The position numbers and the translations under genes are program-made. From Hymenopus coronatus (taxonomy: Eukaryota > Arthropoda > Insecta > Mantodea > Hymenopodidae): a stretch of DNA of 64,000 nucleotides. Shown piece by piece: positions 45,541 to 57,404 of the stretch (within the stretch, counting starts at the first letter, position 1; every line of letters begins with the position of its first letter). The stretch lies in NCBI GenBank assembly GCA_030762935.1, contig CM060900.1, positions 388,205,132 to 388,269,131 of the forward strand, written 5' to 3'. Below the pieces are notes generated by a model. The model had not been told where the DNA came from, made no database searches, and was given only the letters and a program-made list of their open reading frames with translations.

Positions 45541-46350
45541 TAAGTTATAATTATTCTGTATTGATGTGTGTTGGACATGTGTGCTTATTTTGTCTTCTAA
45601 CTAATTTTTAGAAATGGTTTACGTGCGTTTGCAAGCCATTTTTATATCTCTGAGCATACTAATTCTAACGAACTGAACCTTTAGACTAAAATATTTCTTT
45701 TCGTCGGAATACCTAATTACCCTCACGATCCTGACTTCAAGATACTTTCTTTCCCCAACGCCTAATTTACCCGGCAACGACTCTTACATAGTAAAGCTAT
45801 TATAACCCGTGCTTTTTACATTATTTGTCGATTTTAACATATATGAAATTAATGTTTCCCTGTTTGCCATTCTAGTTAAACTGGTTATTCAATTAGTACC
45901 ATAATAATTTCGGTATACGTGTATACGTATTTATAAGATATATATTTAATTTTTTTTTCTTAAAACAGCTGAGTAAAGGTTTAATTGCGGAGCTATAGAT
46001 CTATCAAGACCGAAATAATTCTCTGTCTTACAGTGTTCTTCCTCCAGTTATCTTGACGTGATAAGTGGCAGGGGAACAACCCGTCTTCTGATCTACGCCG
46101 CTGTTACCCATGCTAACTATACAAATATGACCGTCCCGCTGTCATTACTCTGCGACACACGGGTCACTTTTCTTTATTGGGACAGACGAATGAAGCACAC
46201 TCAGCCTTGTGGGTTTCGTAATAATCAATGGAGGAAACACTTCATCGAAACTACTGAACGAAGAAACTAGGTAAATCATCCCCATCAGAAAGGAAGCAAA
46301 AAATGCAGCGTTGGTGTGGTCAACTTAGAACGCGTTGTTAGACAAATAGA
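45541..46350. other. Intergenic DNA, nothing recognised
   Basis: No repeat or coding motif recognised. Confidence 0.45.
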
Positions 46351-46354
46351 TACA

Positions 46355-47320
46355 AATATTCCGTATTACATACTCTGCAGGATCACATAATTACCTCATA
46401 ATATTGTTATGATCAGAAGTGCACATATTCCGTATTTAATACTCAACCGAATCTCAAGTTTAGTTATATTATTAAGATAGGAAATTGCCATATTCCATAT
46501 CTTCAACCGAATCATAAACTTACATTGATTGGATCAGAAATACATATTCCATCTCTTAATCGCAACCGAATCTCAAACTTATTATTACATGTATTGTTAG
46601 GATCCGAAATACATATTGTGTATCTTACACTCAAATGAATCTCAAACATATTTAGTATCGCGCTAGGATCCGAAATACAATTCCGCATCTTGTTCTCAAT
46701 CAAATCTCTAATCTATTTATTATATTCCGTATGCTATACTCAACCAAATATCAAACTTATTACTAGGTATATTTTTAAGATCCGAAAATACATATTCCGT
46801 ATCTTATATTCAACTGAATATCAAACATATTCTTTATAGTGGTAGGATCCGAAATACAATTCCGTATCTTATACCCAATCGAATCTCAAACTTATTTATT
46901 ATACTGTTAGGATCAGAAATGCATATTGCATATCTTATAATCAAGCAAATCTCAAACTAGTGTTTCAGTGGTGTAATGGTTACCATGCTAACTTCATATA
47001 CCCAAGGTCGCGGTTTCAAACTCGGCGGAAGACGATGGATTTTTTCGGGTGTTAAAATCCTTAGCATGGCTTCCATCGTGTCGTAGATTTACAGCACGTA
47101 AAAGAATCTCAAGCCTGATAGAGAGGCTTCTGAGCAAAATTAAGCGGTCTTTCACATCCAATTTAGAATGGGACACTGAGAACCACAGTAATTAAGCGTC
47201 CATAAATAACACGCCATTTACATTTTTTTATTTCAAGCTTATGTGTTATATAGGTAGGATCCGAAATACATATTCCGCATCTTATACTTGACCGAATCTC
47301 AAAGTTACTCATTATGCTCA
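46355..47320. repeat. Minisatellite, about 66-bp unit, split by a SINE
   Basis: A unit of the form CATATTCCGTATCTTATACT-CAACCGAATCTCAAACTTAT-TAGGATCCGAAATA repeats at least ten times with 10-30% drift. GATCC/GATCA anchors at 46411, 46532, 46601, 46667, 46779, 46846 and 46911 give periods of 65-69 bases, with one longer step where an anchor is missing. A family 1 SINE sits inside at about 46958-47228, after which at least one more unit follows. The 63-codon minus-strand frame is only the repeat read in one frame. Confidence 0.92.
46958..47228 (+). mobile_element. SINE family 1, inserted in the minisatellite
   Basis: Nearly identical to the 1.77-kb copy: TGGTGTAATGGTTACCATG, ATACCCAAGGTCGCGG, then GGATTTTTTCGGGTG, AGATTTACAGCACGTAAAAG, AGAATGGGACACTGAGAACC, ACACGCCATTTACATTTTTT. 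The B box has decayed to GTTTCAAACTC. The block between CATGGCTTC and GTGTCGTAG is deleted relative to the 1.77-kb copy. The flanks CAAACTAGTG and CAAGCTTATGTG may be a worn target duplication. Confidence 0.9.
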
Positions 47321-48875
47321 ACTTTTAATTGCCCTCTCTATAACATGAACTGCCATAGAAAAACTTTCTACTCTGAATCAGAACCCCTTATTATAAACTA
47401 CAGGTGACTACGAGAATAGCTCTAAACCTACCTGGACATCAGTGTATATAACGAGTGATTTAATCAGAAAATTCTTAACCGTCAAACCGAACATTTCCGT
47501 TTTAACAGTGTGATATATATTCCTATTCATAAGAACAGAACGTTTATTGGGAAAGTCACCCGATTGTTTTTCAAGGGGTGATTAAGTTTGCAACTTAGTG
47601 CTCCATTTACGAGAAGAACCGAGGTTACCTGTCGAATCGGGCGCTAGACCAAATCGCTTTCTTCGCAATGAAATTTTAATTCGATTCTTGTTTCCTCCTT
47701 CTCCAACACCTCTGCTCAGTCTCTCCCCCTTTACCTTTCTATTCTTTCTTTGCTTTTATTTCTACTCCCCTCCTTGACCCCTCTTTTGCTAAACCCACTT
47801 CCTTCTTCACTTTTCATATTTTCTCCCCCTCACACTCATGCCGTCTCCAGCTCCTTCTTCATCCCACTCTTTTTTATTTTTTTTTCGCTCTAAAGTCTCC
47901 CTCTCAGAATCTCTTTTTCAATATTTCCCAATCTTTGCCTTTTCGGAAAGGAACCGAGCGCAGAGCCTCGCAGAAATGTAGTTCTGCTTACGAAATCATT
48001 TCTTAAACTAATGGGAAGAATAAACTTTTGCGTTTAAACCACGGGAATTTCGTACTCCAAACTTTTTTCTCTCCATCCCCTGTGCATTTAATTTGAGATC
48101 TAGCTTCGTGCTTATATACCTTATGAGGTACTAACTATACAAAAAGCAAGCTTTGGTAATAATCCTAAAATATTCAGGGAAAGAGATATTGATAGAATCA
48201 CATTTCCTGTAGCGTGGAAAGGCTAATGTCAAAGTTTCCCTCAAACACTAGGATTTTCTGACACTGATTGTTTCATTAAAGCACATAATACTCGTGTAAT
48301 AATATTCAGTAATGAGAACATTACAAGGTACTACATTTGTTTTAATTCTCGTAAAGAATTTTCTTTTCTTCTTGCAAGAGTGTTGTTTTCTATGGACTAC
48401 TATGTGATAACCATTCAAAAGTATAGACAGATAGGCTAATAGTTGTTTTTATGCTAGCTCTTCATGATTATAACATGTACATAATATGGGGATAAGGACA
48501 TCCTTTATTTTTGGAATAGAGTGTCTATTACGCATTTAAACTGTGTTCATTAATCGATACAATACACCATGTTATTTTGATATAACAATAAAAATAAAGA
48601 TTGTTCTATAATGCATTTATATAAATGACTGAGAAAAACCAGGTCAATAAACGTAATCAACAAATGCTTTGAGATTACATCACTGTGTACAGTATAAACA
48701 CAACTAAGTAGTAATAGACATGTTAAGCATCTAATTCTGTTCTGTAAATCGTCGTTTAGAAGGTACATATTAACCGAAGGTTGAGTCAGCTTTTACTGCG
48801 GTGCTAAGTTGTAATCTGATATGTATTGACCGACATACAAGCTAATATGCCTATGTGCAATCGACCGTCAGTTTC
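47321..48875. other. Intergenic DNA with a pyrimidine-rich tract
   Basis: Contains the C+T-rich tract described separately; otherwise no gene or repeat recognised. Confidence 0.45.
47685..47945. repeat. Polypyrimidine-rich tract, about 260 bp
   Basis: The plus strand is very largely C and T (for example CTCTCCCCCTTTACCTTTCT), with few purines. Such strand asymmetry is unlike the surrounding sequence. It is not a simple period repeat. Confidence 0.7.
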
Positions 48876-48879
48876 CTCA

Positions 48880-49205
48880 GACTGGCCAATTAGTTCAGTT
48901 GTCTCCTATTTTCATAATGTTCAAATGCCTCCTATTAATACTAACCTAGACCTCTGGTTCTCTAGGTCACGGGTTCAACGCCATCGGAGAGCGATGAATG
49001 TATTCGGACGTAAAAATCCATAGCATGGCTCCCTTTGGAAGGAATATAATGCTGATTGCATTAGATTTGTAGATTTACGGCACGTAAAGGGACCTCAAGC
49101 CCGATAAACGGGACTCGGAGCAAAATTAAATGGTCCTGCACACCTAGTATAGAATGGGACACCGAGATCCAAGCAGTTTAACAGTGACCATAAGTAAAAC
49201 ATAAT
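48880..49205 (+). mobile_element. SINE family 1, diverged full-length copy
   Basis: Decayed head TTAGTTCAGTTGTCTCC, B-box-like ACGGGTTCAACGCCATCG, then GAATGTATTCGGACGTAAAA, TAGATTTACGGCACGTAAAG, GACCTCAAGCCCGATAAAC, AGAATGGGACACCGAGATCC. Confidence 0.82.
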
Positions 49206-51290
49206 TTAATTTAATGTTCGACCCATAGAACACATTTTCATCAGTACTACACCCTATAATGAACTTTCTCAGCCAGTGAGCTTTTAATTAATGTTCATTT
49301 ATTACGTGTTTTATTGTTGTACGAATGAAATAATGAGTATGCTTTCGGGAAAAATAAATCAAGTAAACGTAAACTACAACTAGTACAGTAAAGCTGTCTT
49401 GAATCAGTTCAGGCAAACGAAACAATATTATTATTATTATTATTGCAATATCACACGCTGATGGAATACAACAACCACAGTCTATATCAGTATACTGGAG
49501 AATAGGTTACAACATCTCCATGTCTACCTGCTCAGTATTTGTATGTTTATTTTCAAGGTTATTCTTCAGGAGAAAAACTGAGGCCTTCTTCAAGTTTTAA
49601 AGGCTAAAATGCACAGGCAATTACAGACCAAAGCATACGTTAACAAAACAATTACAGTGAAATTTTGGCGTTATAGATACATTCCAAATTAGAAGATTCT
49701 GAGAGTGCTTCCAATTAATATAGTGCTTCATATTTGCGGTAGAAGTTTATAATGGTTTGGTTGGATATATGTAACAAATTTTACTCAATCTGTATCATCA
49801 TCTTCATATTCAACCAAATGCTTTCTTGTGTTTAATGGGTAGCGAGTAAGCCTTGTAGCTTGAGGGACATAGTTTGAGTCTAGACTGTGGTGGGCTCTCT
49901 AGATGTGATAATTTCCGTTATGTTTCAAGGGCCAATATCAGGTAGCTGTTGGACTCCAGTTTATTTGAGCACTGAATAATAATATCATAATTCTCTATAG
50001 ATATTACATAATGCAAGGAATGCTAAGACATACGTACGCACTCACACGCATACTGTTCCTCTTCCTCTCCTGAGCAAAACCTTGCCTTTAAAGCTAAGCA
50101 CAAAAACGTTTTTGCTTAATCAACTTAACCGGTTTACCAAAATATGCGTACGTTTACCCCAAATTGTCAATGGTATTTTACTTATGGCTTTTCTCATGTA
50201 TAGTTATTCTCCAGTAAAAACTTCATGGGAGGAGGATAGGATCAATTTCATGGCTCAACATATTCAATCGCCACGTTATGTTGAAATAGGAATTTGACTG
50301 TTGTGATTGCTTTAATACAGGATTTTGTGTACATAAGTGCAGGTATTTGTATTGGTAAGAACACTATAACGAGAAACATTACATTAATATTTCCCTAATT
50401 TGGGGACTTATAATTTTACTCGTCAGTAGTAGTATATTTTCAGGTTGGTTAGTACATCCAAGTAAGCATGGCACTCACAAGACATACGTGTTTATTTTCC
50501 CTGAGAGCGCGGATCGGAAAGCGTAACTTGAGTGGGCAGGCCTCGCTGTGACAAATGTTATATCGGAATTGAATTTGAATACTTTCTGCAGGGCTAATGA
50601 CAACACACTATCTAGGCCATCAGGTGACGTACAGGTGTGTGAAAATGTGGAAGCAAAACAAATAGTCTACACCGACAGGTGCTGTTCATTTCATGGCGCA
50701 AAGGCCATGCAAAGTCCAGGTAGTAAATTTAGTGATTAGCTTGTGGGAAAACAGTTAAATGAAGAAAAAATATAACTCACTGGCTTATATAAACATTAAG
50801 GTACTATTTATTGAAACATCTCGATGTATATCTCTAATAAACAACCAGACCAATTGATGTATCTGTACAAAGTTACTCTTAAGGTAATATCTGTACATTC
50901 AACAATCCCGATATAGGTATATTCCGAGTTATACATAGTCAACTTGTTTAAAAACGATGCCATATGTTTATTGTTTTTTTATTTGTGTCTCAAAGAGGGC
51001 ATGAAATATAACCTGCAGTTCCATTTAAAAATGCTAATTAAGGGACCTCCTCACGATCACAAAGTGTGGAGATTTGTGCGTGCAATTTGAGTCGGGTGTT
51101 TAGTGAAAGATCAGATGAAACATTCAGTAAATAATGGTTAATATACCCAGGACTCATCTGAAATTTCAACCGCAAATATCTTTGAAACAAAAATATGAAT
51201 TGAAAAATGACTTTGACAAGCAATGAGTGTAATGGAAGGACCCATTGAACTAGATTATAATATTGATAAAACGAAGAAATAAGCGGCCTC
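49206..51290. other. Intergenic DNA, weak tRNA-like piece only
   Basis: At 49838-49890, GGGTAGCGAGTAAGCCTTGT and AGTTTGAGTCTAGACT have A-box- and B-box-like spacing but no recognised SINE body. Nothing else found. Confidence 0.4.
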
Positions 51291-51917
51291 TTTTGAAGCC
51301 TGGCCATAGGCTCTAGAGGCTTTTGTGCCTCTTAATTTGAGGTTCAATCATAACCAATGCTCCCGATAAACGGAGCTCTCCCTTGATATTTTTCCTTCTT
51401 ATATCTTCCGGTTCCAAGAAAAAGGAGCATACAATTAGTTATTAATATCTGGCAAAACCTTCATATTTACATATACTGTACGACTATAAAGATTTCATGT
51501 TCCCTTACATCTTTAAAAAAGCAGGCGTTTTGTGTATTATTATGTGTAAATGTAAATGCGGTGTGTTTTGGACTGTCAGATAGCCAACAACATCTCTGGG
51601 CATACATTTAGTCAAACTTAAGAGAGCCTTACTTTGTTTATTGCCTGGGTCTGTAATTATTACAAGGCTTGCTTGCAATAGATTGTTCAACCCAATATCC
51701 AAGATAGGTGCTACTTGTTAGTTGGATTAACTTAAAACTTTTGGTAGCTCGGGCCTTACGAAATTAAGACATGAGTCACTCTTGCGATCATGTTGACCAC
51801 CTCAGTTGAGTGCAAGTATTAAAGCCTCATGCATGACCGGGAACCAAAACAAGATTGATCCACTGGCACAGCTTTTGGCATTGATAGATTAAATTGGATG
51901 GATTTTAACTACCTTAA

Positions 51918-53042
51918 GGGGACCCGGTAAGGAAAATATGAGTAAAAATACATTTTTTGTTCTTACATGTAACAACACTAGAGATTTTCTGAGTAAAATG
52001 CTTCAATTTTTATCTTGATATCACTATTCTAAGGAGTTATATAGAGTATTTACTAAGAGGCTGCATTTAGTGGGCGTGGTCGGTGAACTTATTAACATTT
52101 ATTTTTACTGTGAACACAATTATTAAATTTAAAGTTCCCGTTTTGTTTGGAAGGAAATCTTTTGGGCAATTTTTAAAATGACCATACTGATTTTTGGTAA
52201 CACTGATTACTGATTTATCATGACAATCTAGCCTAGCCATTTTGTTTGCGTAAACATCTTATTTTGTTATTGATGTGATTGTGAATATTTTGTTGTTGTG
52301 TTTGACTGTTATTTCAATTTGTTTACAATGCCACGACATAGCAATAGGACTTTCAGAATGCCGAAGAATGCTGGAAAACCAAAAGATACCACTGCAAGCA
52401 GTGTTGATATTACAGATCCACATGTGGATGTTGAAATAAACTCTGATGTAGGTAAAAGTAATAGTGATTATGTGAAGTGTAATAGTTCTTATAAAAAGAA
52501 ACTGCACTACTATGGAGATGAATATAATCATTTATTGAAAGATGCTGATGAAAATAGTACTAATCAAATCATAACTATTCAAATATCATAAGATATTTTT
52601 CACAAAAGCTGACAATCCCTCATATGGTGCTGGAATGTATTGAAAAGATTATCTCTAACTTTGAAGCTCGATATCTCAAAACTACATTTTCTGATACATA
52701 AGGAACATTTTCTCAGAAACTGTTAGACATAGTAATCTCATACTTTCAGGCATTATGATTATATAAATGATAAACATTTTAGCAGGGTATCTTTTAAAAT
52801 TATCTATAGTTTTGAAATTTTGAAGTGATTACTATGATATTTTAATGAAAAAATTGACTACTGCAAAAAATTATTTACTCTTTAAACAATTATTGTACCA
52901 AAAAATCCCCAAGTTAAACTGTGTACAGAGGTCCATACCATGTACAGTAAACATTTGAAGTAAATACAATAAATATTTTCTGAGAAAATTTTCTTTGAAT
53001 CTTAAATTTTGTCATTGTCATTATATACCTTACCGGGTCCCC
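51918..53042 (+). mobile_element. TTAA-flanked DNA transposon, about 1.1 kb, Kolobok-like
   Basis: Inverted ends GGGGACCCGGTAAGG at 51918 and its complement at 53028-53042 match exactly over 15 bases. TTAA lies directly outside both (51914-51917 and 53043-53046), the target duplication of Kolobok and piggyBac superfamilies. GG-type ends and the internal protein character favour Kolobok over piggyBac (which usually begins CC). The element interrupts the RNase H domain of the minus-strand LINE. The short internal frame is far below transposase size, so it is an internally deleted, non-autonomous copy. Confidence 0.88.
52298..52591 (+). pseudogene. Short N-terminal remnant, possible transposase start
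   Basis: A 97-codon frame inside the TTAA element. From the ATG at 52328 it reads MPRHSNRTFRMPKNAGKPKD, then an acidic VDITDPHVDVEINSDV and SSYKKKLHYYGDEYNHLL. A basic start followed by an acidic linker and a lysine-rich SSYKKKL segment is reminiscent of the N-termini of insect Kolobok/Mutator-like transposases, but no catalytic motif is present. It stops before any such domain. Function cannot be assigned beyond its location inside the transposon. Confidence 0.45.
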
Positions 53043-54353
53043 TTAAGGGCATATAGCAATATTGCGCAGGCTAGATTTGTATAGGTCTTATTCAAGAGGA
53101 TAATCACATAACTTTCCAGGGGAATTGGGTATTGTTCTAGGATCAGAAGTGAGCCCCATCCTGTCCCCAACCAGAGCCATCAATAAGCCACGATTGGTCC
53201 AGAGTATTCAGTAAATTTCTGGGCTTCCCTTATTCGTGGGAGATATTCCCACTGAGAAAAGTTTGCTTTAATTATACCTAATCGTAATTTAGTATCCTCC
53301 CATCAGGGTAATGAGACAGGTCACCTGAGAGCTGGTTGAAACCAAGTAGTGTATCTTAAAAGGTAGCTTAGAGTACCACCCCTAATATCAACCAATGGTG
53401 TGCATTCGTAACAGCGATCTCTTTCGCAAACAAATATAAGGTAGATACGTCCACCGAAATCTCTATGGCGGACTGTGGGGTAATCCGCATCATACCAGTA
53501 ATCATCAAATATGGCAATCTGGGCATTAAGTCTGGCAGAAACTGTCCTCACAAAAGAGATGGGCCATTAGATCAACGCTGCATAACATATTGAGACCTTT
53601 AAAACCGAGGTATAGAGCCATTCGACAATGGCTGGTTGGAAGCCACACTTCAGTTCTATGCTTTTCCTACAAGTCCACGAAGCATTGTGAGCTTTCTTCA
53701 AATTATTATTCAATTGCTTCTTTCAAGCTCAGTCCAGTATCAAGGATAATTCCTTTAACTGGCGCTGGTAGCTTAAATTTCTTTCTAAACAGGAGGGGCT
53801 GTACTAAGTCAGCTGACCCCATTCTTTTCGAAACCGCTAATTAAGTCCTGTCAATATTAAAAGGCAAGTTAGTTTCTGTTCACTATGCCTTAGGAGTATA
53901 GAAGGAGGTCTGTAGGAGCTCCGGAATAATACAAGGGAATTCTCTACTTACTAAAAGGAATGTCATCAGTACAGCCTTGAGTGTGAACTCCCTTTCTTTT
54001 GAGTCTGCCCAACTTGTCATTCACCACCAATCACCACAGAGTGGGCGACAAAACTCCTCTTTGCGGGTACCCATGGGACACTGAGGGCCTAATCAGCTTA
54101 CTACCGAAAGCTATCACACCTGCTGACTTCCAAAGAGAACATTATCCAACCCGTTAGCATCGAACCGACTCCTTTATTTCAAAGACTTCCTGATAGTACC
54201 CTAAATCATTTGGTTAAGAGCACTTTCAATGTCCAGAAAAACTGCTATTGCACTTATTCATAGTGTAGCATTTCCTAAAACCTTACTAATAACTCATGGA
54301 ACTCCAAATCCACACATTTACCTAGCTAATAACCATAAAGTCTATTCACCAGC

Positions 54354-54382
54354 ACTCTCTCTCCCTCTCTCTCTCTCTCTCT
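54354..54382. repeat. (CT)n microsatellite
   Basis: A CT run inside the decayed LINE, between the reverse transcriptase motifs LLDRHLR and AVFLDIE. It expanded after the LINE died. Confidence 0.9.
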
Positions 54383-56330
54383 ATCTTAAATGTCTATCTA
54401 AAAGTCCTCCTAGAGCTTTCAATATGAAGAATGTCAGACTGATAGGCCGCAAATCCTTAGGCCTGCGACAGAATTGCGTACTGTTTTAGGCATGAACATC
54501 ACCTCGGCCTGCCATAAAGGACAAAAAACTGTCTCATGGATAGACATGCTGTCCAAATTCTCACCACGTGAGAGGATATAGGTTTCTAGACCACTTGCAG
54601 GGCTATCGGAAAGAAATCCATTCTACCAGCGCTTTTATGCGGTTCAAAAGAAAAAAGCCTGCCTATCTATCCTTTTATAAGTCAAATCCTGGAGGCCACA
54701 TTACCTCTTTCCTGAAAACACATGTGTGTAATGGCCGAGACTGATTCTTTTTCAGTTATACAGGGCGCTGGATAGCATATTTCAAGTATCTGCCTCAATT
54801 TTAACTCCTCTGGTTGAGTTTTAACAGCCTAAGAGGTCCCAAAACAGGCCCCCTGAATTTCCCTCCCGAGACCAAGTAGTGAAGCAACGCTCTTTTTCTG
54901 TATTTTATTACAAAAGAGTCTTCAATTTTGCTCAGAGGCTTCCGGTTTCTTTTATACTTTCTCTATAATAGATCTTTTTTTGTAATATTCTGTACTGTAT
55001 AAATCCCATGGTAATGTTACTTGGCCATTTATTAGCCATGTACACGACAGATAGCCTTTGTGTGTAGTTTATTTTAATGGATTCTAAGTAATGATTCCAT
55101 CTAAATGTTGTTTCTCCCCATTTCTCTTAGTTTGGAAGTTTTTTCTTTTTTATTTCTTCTCCCTACGGGAAAAGTCTAAAGAGTTCGTGAAACACCCCAT
55201 GAACAACTCCTGGAGTTCTGCATAACCTATTCGGTTTTGAGGTCGGTTTCTGAGCCAGCCCTCCAGGTCCTCCAGTCACAATTGGTGCTTTGGGAACTCT
55301 TGTATAGGCAGTCTATTTCCGTTTCCTCAAGCTTAAACTGGATATGCTTATAATCGGATAGCGAAGGTATACTACGTACCCTCAAATCTTTGGTATTCTC
55401 TGAGATCCCAAAGGACCCCAAGGTAAATGCTAGAGCTTCCTCCTTTCACTAAGCCACATAGTTTGGAATGCTGCCTTAATGTTTCTCAAGAATAATTTTG
55501 ATCAGCAATTTGAGCTATGTTTCGGCCATTACAATGATATAATTGCATCCCTCAACGATACTTTCAGAACTAGAATTGTAGTTCATCAGTAAGTTGAAGT
55601 TTTCATTTCTGCAAAATAGCACAAGATTTCTGAAGTTTTGGAAAGGTGGAGATTCCTCAGAGTCATATATGAAATAGAGCACAGTGGCATCTGTCCTGCG
55701 GTGTCATATATAGTAAAAGAGGGCGTTAAACATTATACAAAAAAAATTGTCATATGTTTGGGAAGCCCACTTCCACGCACCTCACTGGCACTGCCAAGAG
55801 ATTCCTCTGAAGAAAGCCTTGTCAAGACACAAGCTCTAGATTTAGCCTCAGCAAAAACTTTAAAATAGAGTAATGATTTATATTTAGTCCCATATTCTTG
55901 CTTTGACTAAGCCAAGGCCTTTGCATTAAGGCAGACTCAAAGTCTCCCCTCATTATGTTATTACAGATCAATCTGGAGGCAGTAACACGGCATTGTAAGA
56001 GTTAGCCTATGATACATATCATAAAGAGTTCATCCTTACTACACTCTAAAGGTCTCCAAAGGAGAATCCAGTTTTCCATCAGTAGCACCCTTTACCTCGC
56101 TTTTTGTTTGTCTGTTTTTTCTTTTGTTTTATGTTTAGTTGGAGAATGCTCGGACCTAATTCTTCTTCCTAAGGCGCACCTTTAGCCCCAGGAGGGGTTC
56201 CTTTAGGGCCACATTTTAGAGTTCAGCCGACTACTTCCCCCAATTTCCTAGCCCTCTTCTTCCTCTTCCATTTGGCACCACACCGAGCCTGATTCTCCAA
56301 AGTAGGATGTACAACCCATTAAAGCTGTAG

Positions 56331-57149
56331 GAATGTGTCTTCTTAAAATCCAGTATTATTTTTCAAGTAATTATTAACATAAGAAATAATTTTAGGAATT
56401 CTTTTGTATTGCAATAGATTAATTACACACCGAAAAGCTATAAAATGGAACCAATGCTTTAGATTCAACAAAAGCTGTAAACATTAATTTTTTCCGTTAA
56501 GTATTTTATTTTACTCACAATCTGCTTTATTGCTGGCGTACTTAGTAACAGGAAAATAATATTAGGAACAGATTTTGTTGCCCTTTAGTATGTCAGTCAT
56601 CTACTGCTTAACTGCAACGTGAAGTTCATGCTTTAGACCCATCGACACTGACAAACTTCAGTATGTGCAGCTAATGCGGGTTCATTGTATCTCAGATACA
56701 ACTTCTTGGATAATCACCTATTGTGACGCAAAAACGGCATTATTAGTGTTATTTTTCATGTTAACATTTGCATCCAAAATAATACAGGTTTCTATTAAAA
56801 ACCATATATTTATATTCAAAATCATAAATGCTTACGTACTTATTGCCTCTATGATCGACATTAATATGCACCTCCCCTAGCTTCATGTCTGTGAAAGTCG
56901 GCTTACCGTTCATATTTTTGCTTCAGGGATATTTGCGATGGAAGTTTTAGATAACTTATCTTATGTAGGCCAGAATTATTCTTATTAACACGGTTGGATG
57001 AGTACCTTAGGAACTGAAGTTTGGAGATCCAGTTCCTGGAGATCCAGTTCTTTCCTACCTACTCCTCAATAAATGTACGTGCCGGAGAGGTCCGGCATTT
57101 CTCTCCGTCATTTTAACTAGACATACTTTCATATATAATTCGTGTTATG
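56331..57149. other. AT-rich intergenic DNA, nothing recognised
   Basis: No repeat or coding motif recognised. At 57025-57050 the words GGAGATCCAGTTCCT and GGAGATCCAGTTCTT form a short direct duplication. Confidence 0.45.
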
Positions 57150-57300
57150 TCTGTCGGTGGTCCCGTGTCATAGATTTACGGCATGTAACCTCAAACCGGA
57201 TAAAGAGTCATCTGAGCAAAATTATGCAGTCTTTCACGCTCAGCGTAGAATGGGACTCTGAGAATTAGAAGAGTTAAACAGCGTCCATAAACAAGAAACT
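57150..57300 (+). mobile_element. SINE family 1, 3' half
   Basis: Begins GTCGGTGGTCCCGTGTCATA, then AGATTTACGGCATGTAACC, CTGAGCAAAATTATGCAGTC, AGAATGGGACTCTGAGAA and GCGTCCATAAACAAG. The tRNA-like head is absent. Confidence 0.8.
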
Positions 57301-57356
57301 AAATTCTATTCACGTGTGATGTCACATGCTGTAAGAACGTGTGTTAAAAGAGAAAG

Positions 57357-57389
57357 GAAATTCATTTTGCTGTTAACAAAATGAATTTC
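57357..57389. repeat. Perfect 13-bp hairpin
   Basis: GAAATTCATTTTG and its exact complement CAAAATGAATTTC flank a 7-base loop. A second short inverted pair (GTGTTCTAACAC) follows directly. Confidence 0.85.
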
Positions 57390-57404
57390 TGTGTTCTAAC
57401 ACAG

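Larger units (their letters stand above)
51490..56330 (-). pseudogene. Long decayed LINE (Jockey/R1-type), minus strand, split by a DNA transposon
   Basis: Read from 56.3 kb downward on the minus strand. An endonuclease relic has RSIPSLSDYKHIQFKLEE, then NCDW (about 55230-55420), the SDH-type C-terminal motif of AP-endonucleases. Reverse transcriptase follows: KDLRPISLTFFILKAL and GGLLDRHLR (about 54395-54470), AVFLDIESALNQMI (about 54210-54245), then PQCPMGTRKEEF (about 54040-54080). RNase H has IDGSGWGQDGAH (about 53155-53190) and YVIILLNKTYTNLACAILLY up to 53047. After the transposon it resumes below 51914 with LFWFPVMHEALILAL (the WVPGH site), FVRPELPKVL, then KQSKALLSLTKCMPRDVVGY (about 51560-51640). 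Dozens of stops and shifts make it long dead. The ends are approximate. Confidence 0.85.

Noticed and set aside
46355..47320. CRISPR-like array
   Set aside because: Units are contiguous and diverged along their full length, with no constant-repeat/variable-spacer pattern, and the context is eukaryotic.
53321..53551. Separate 76-codon gene on the minus strand
   Set aside because: It sits between the reverse transcriptase and RNase H parts of the decayed LINE and is best read as part of it, although the text itself shows no recognised motif.
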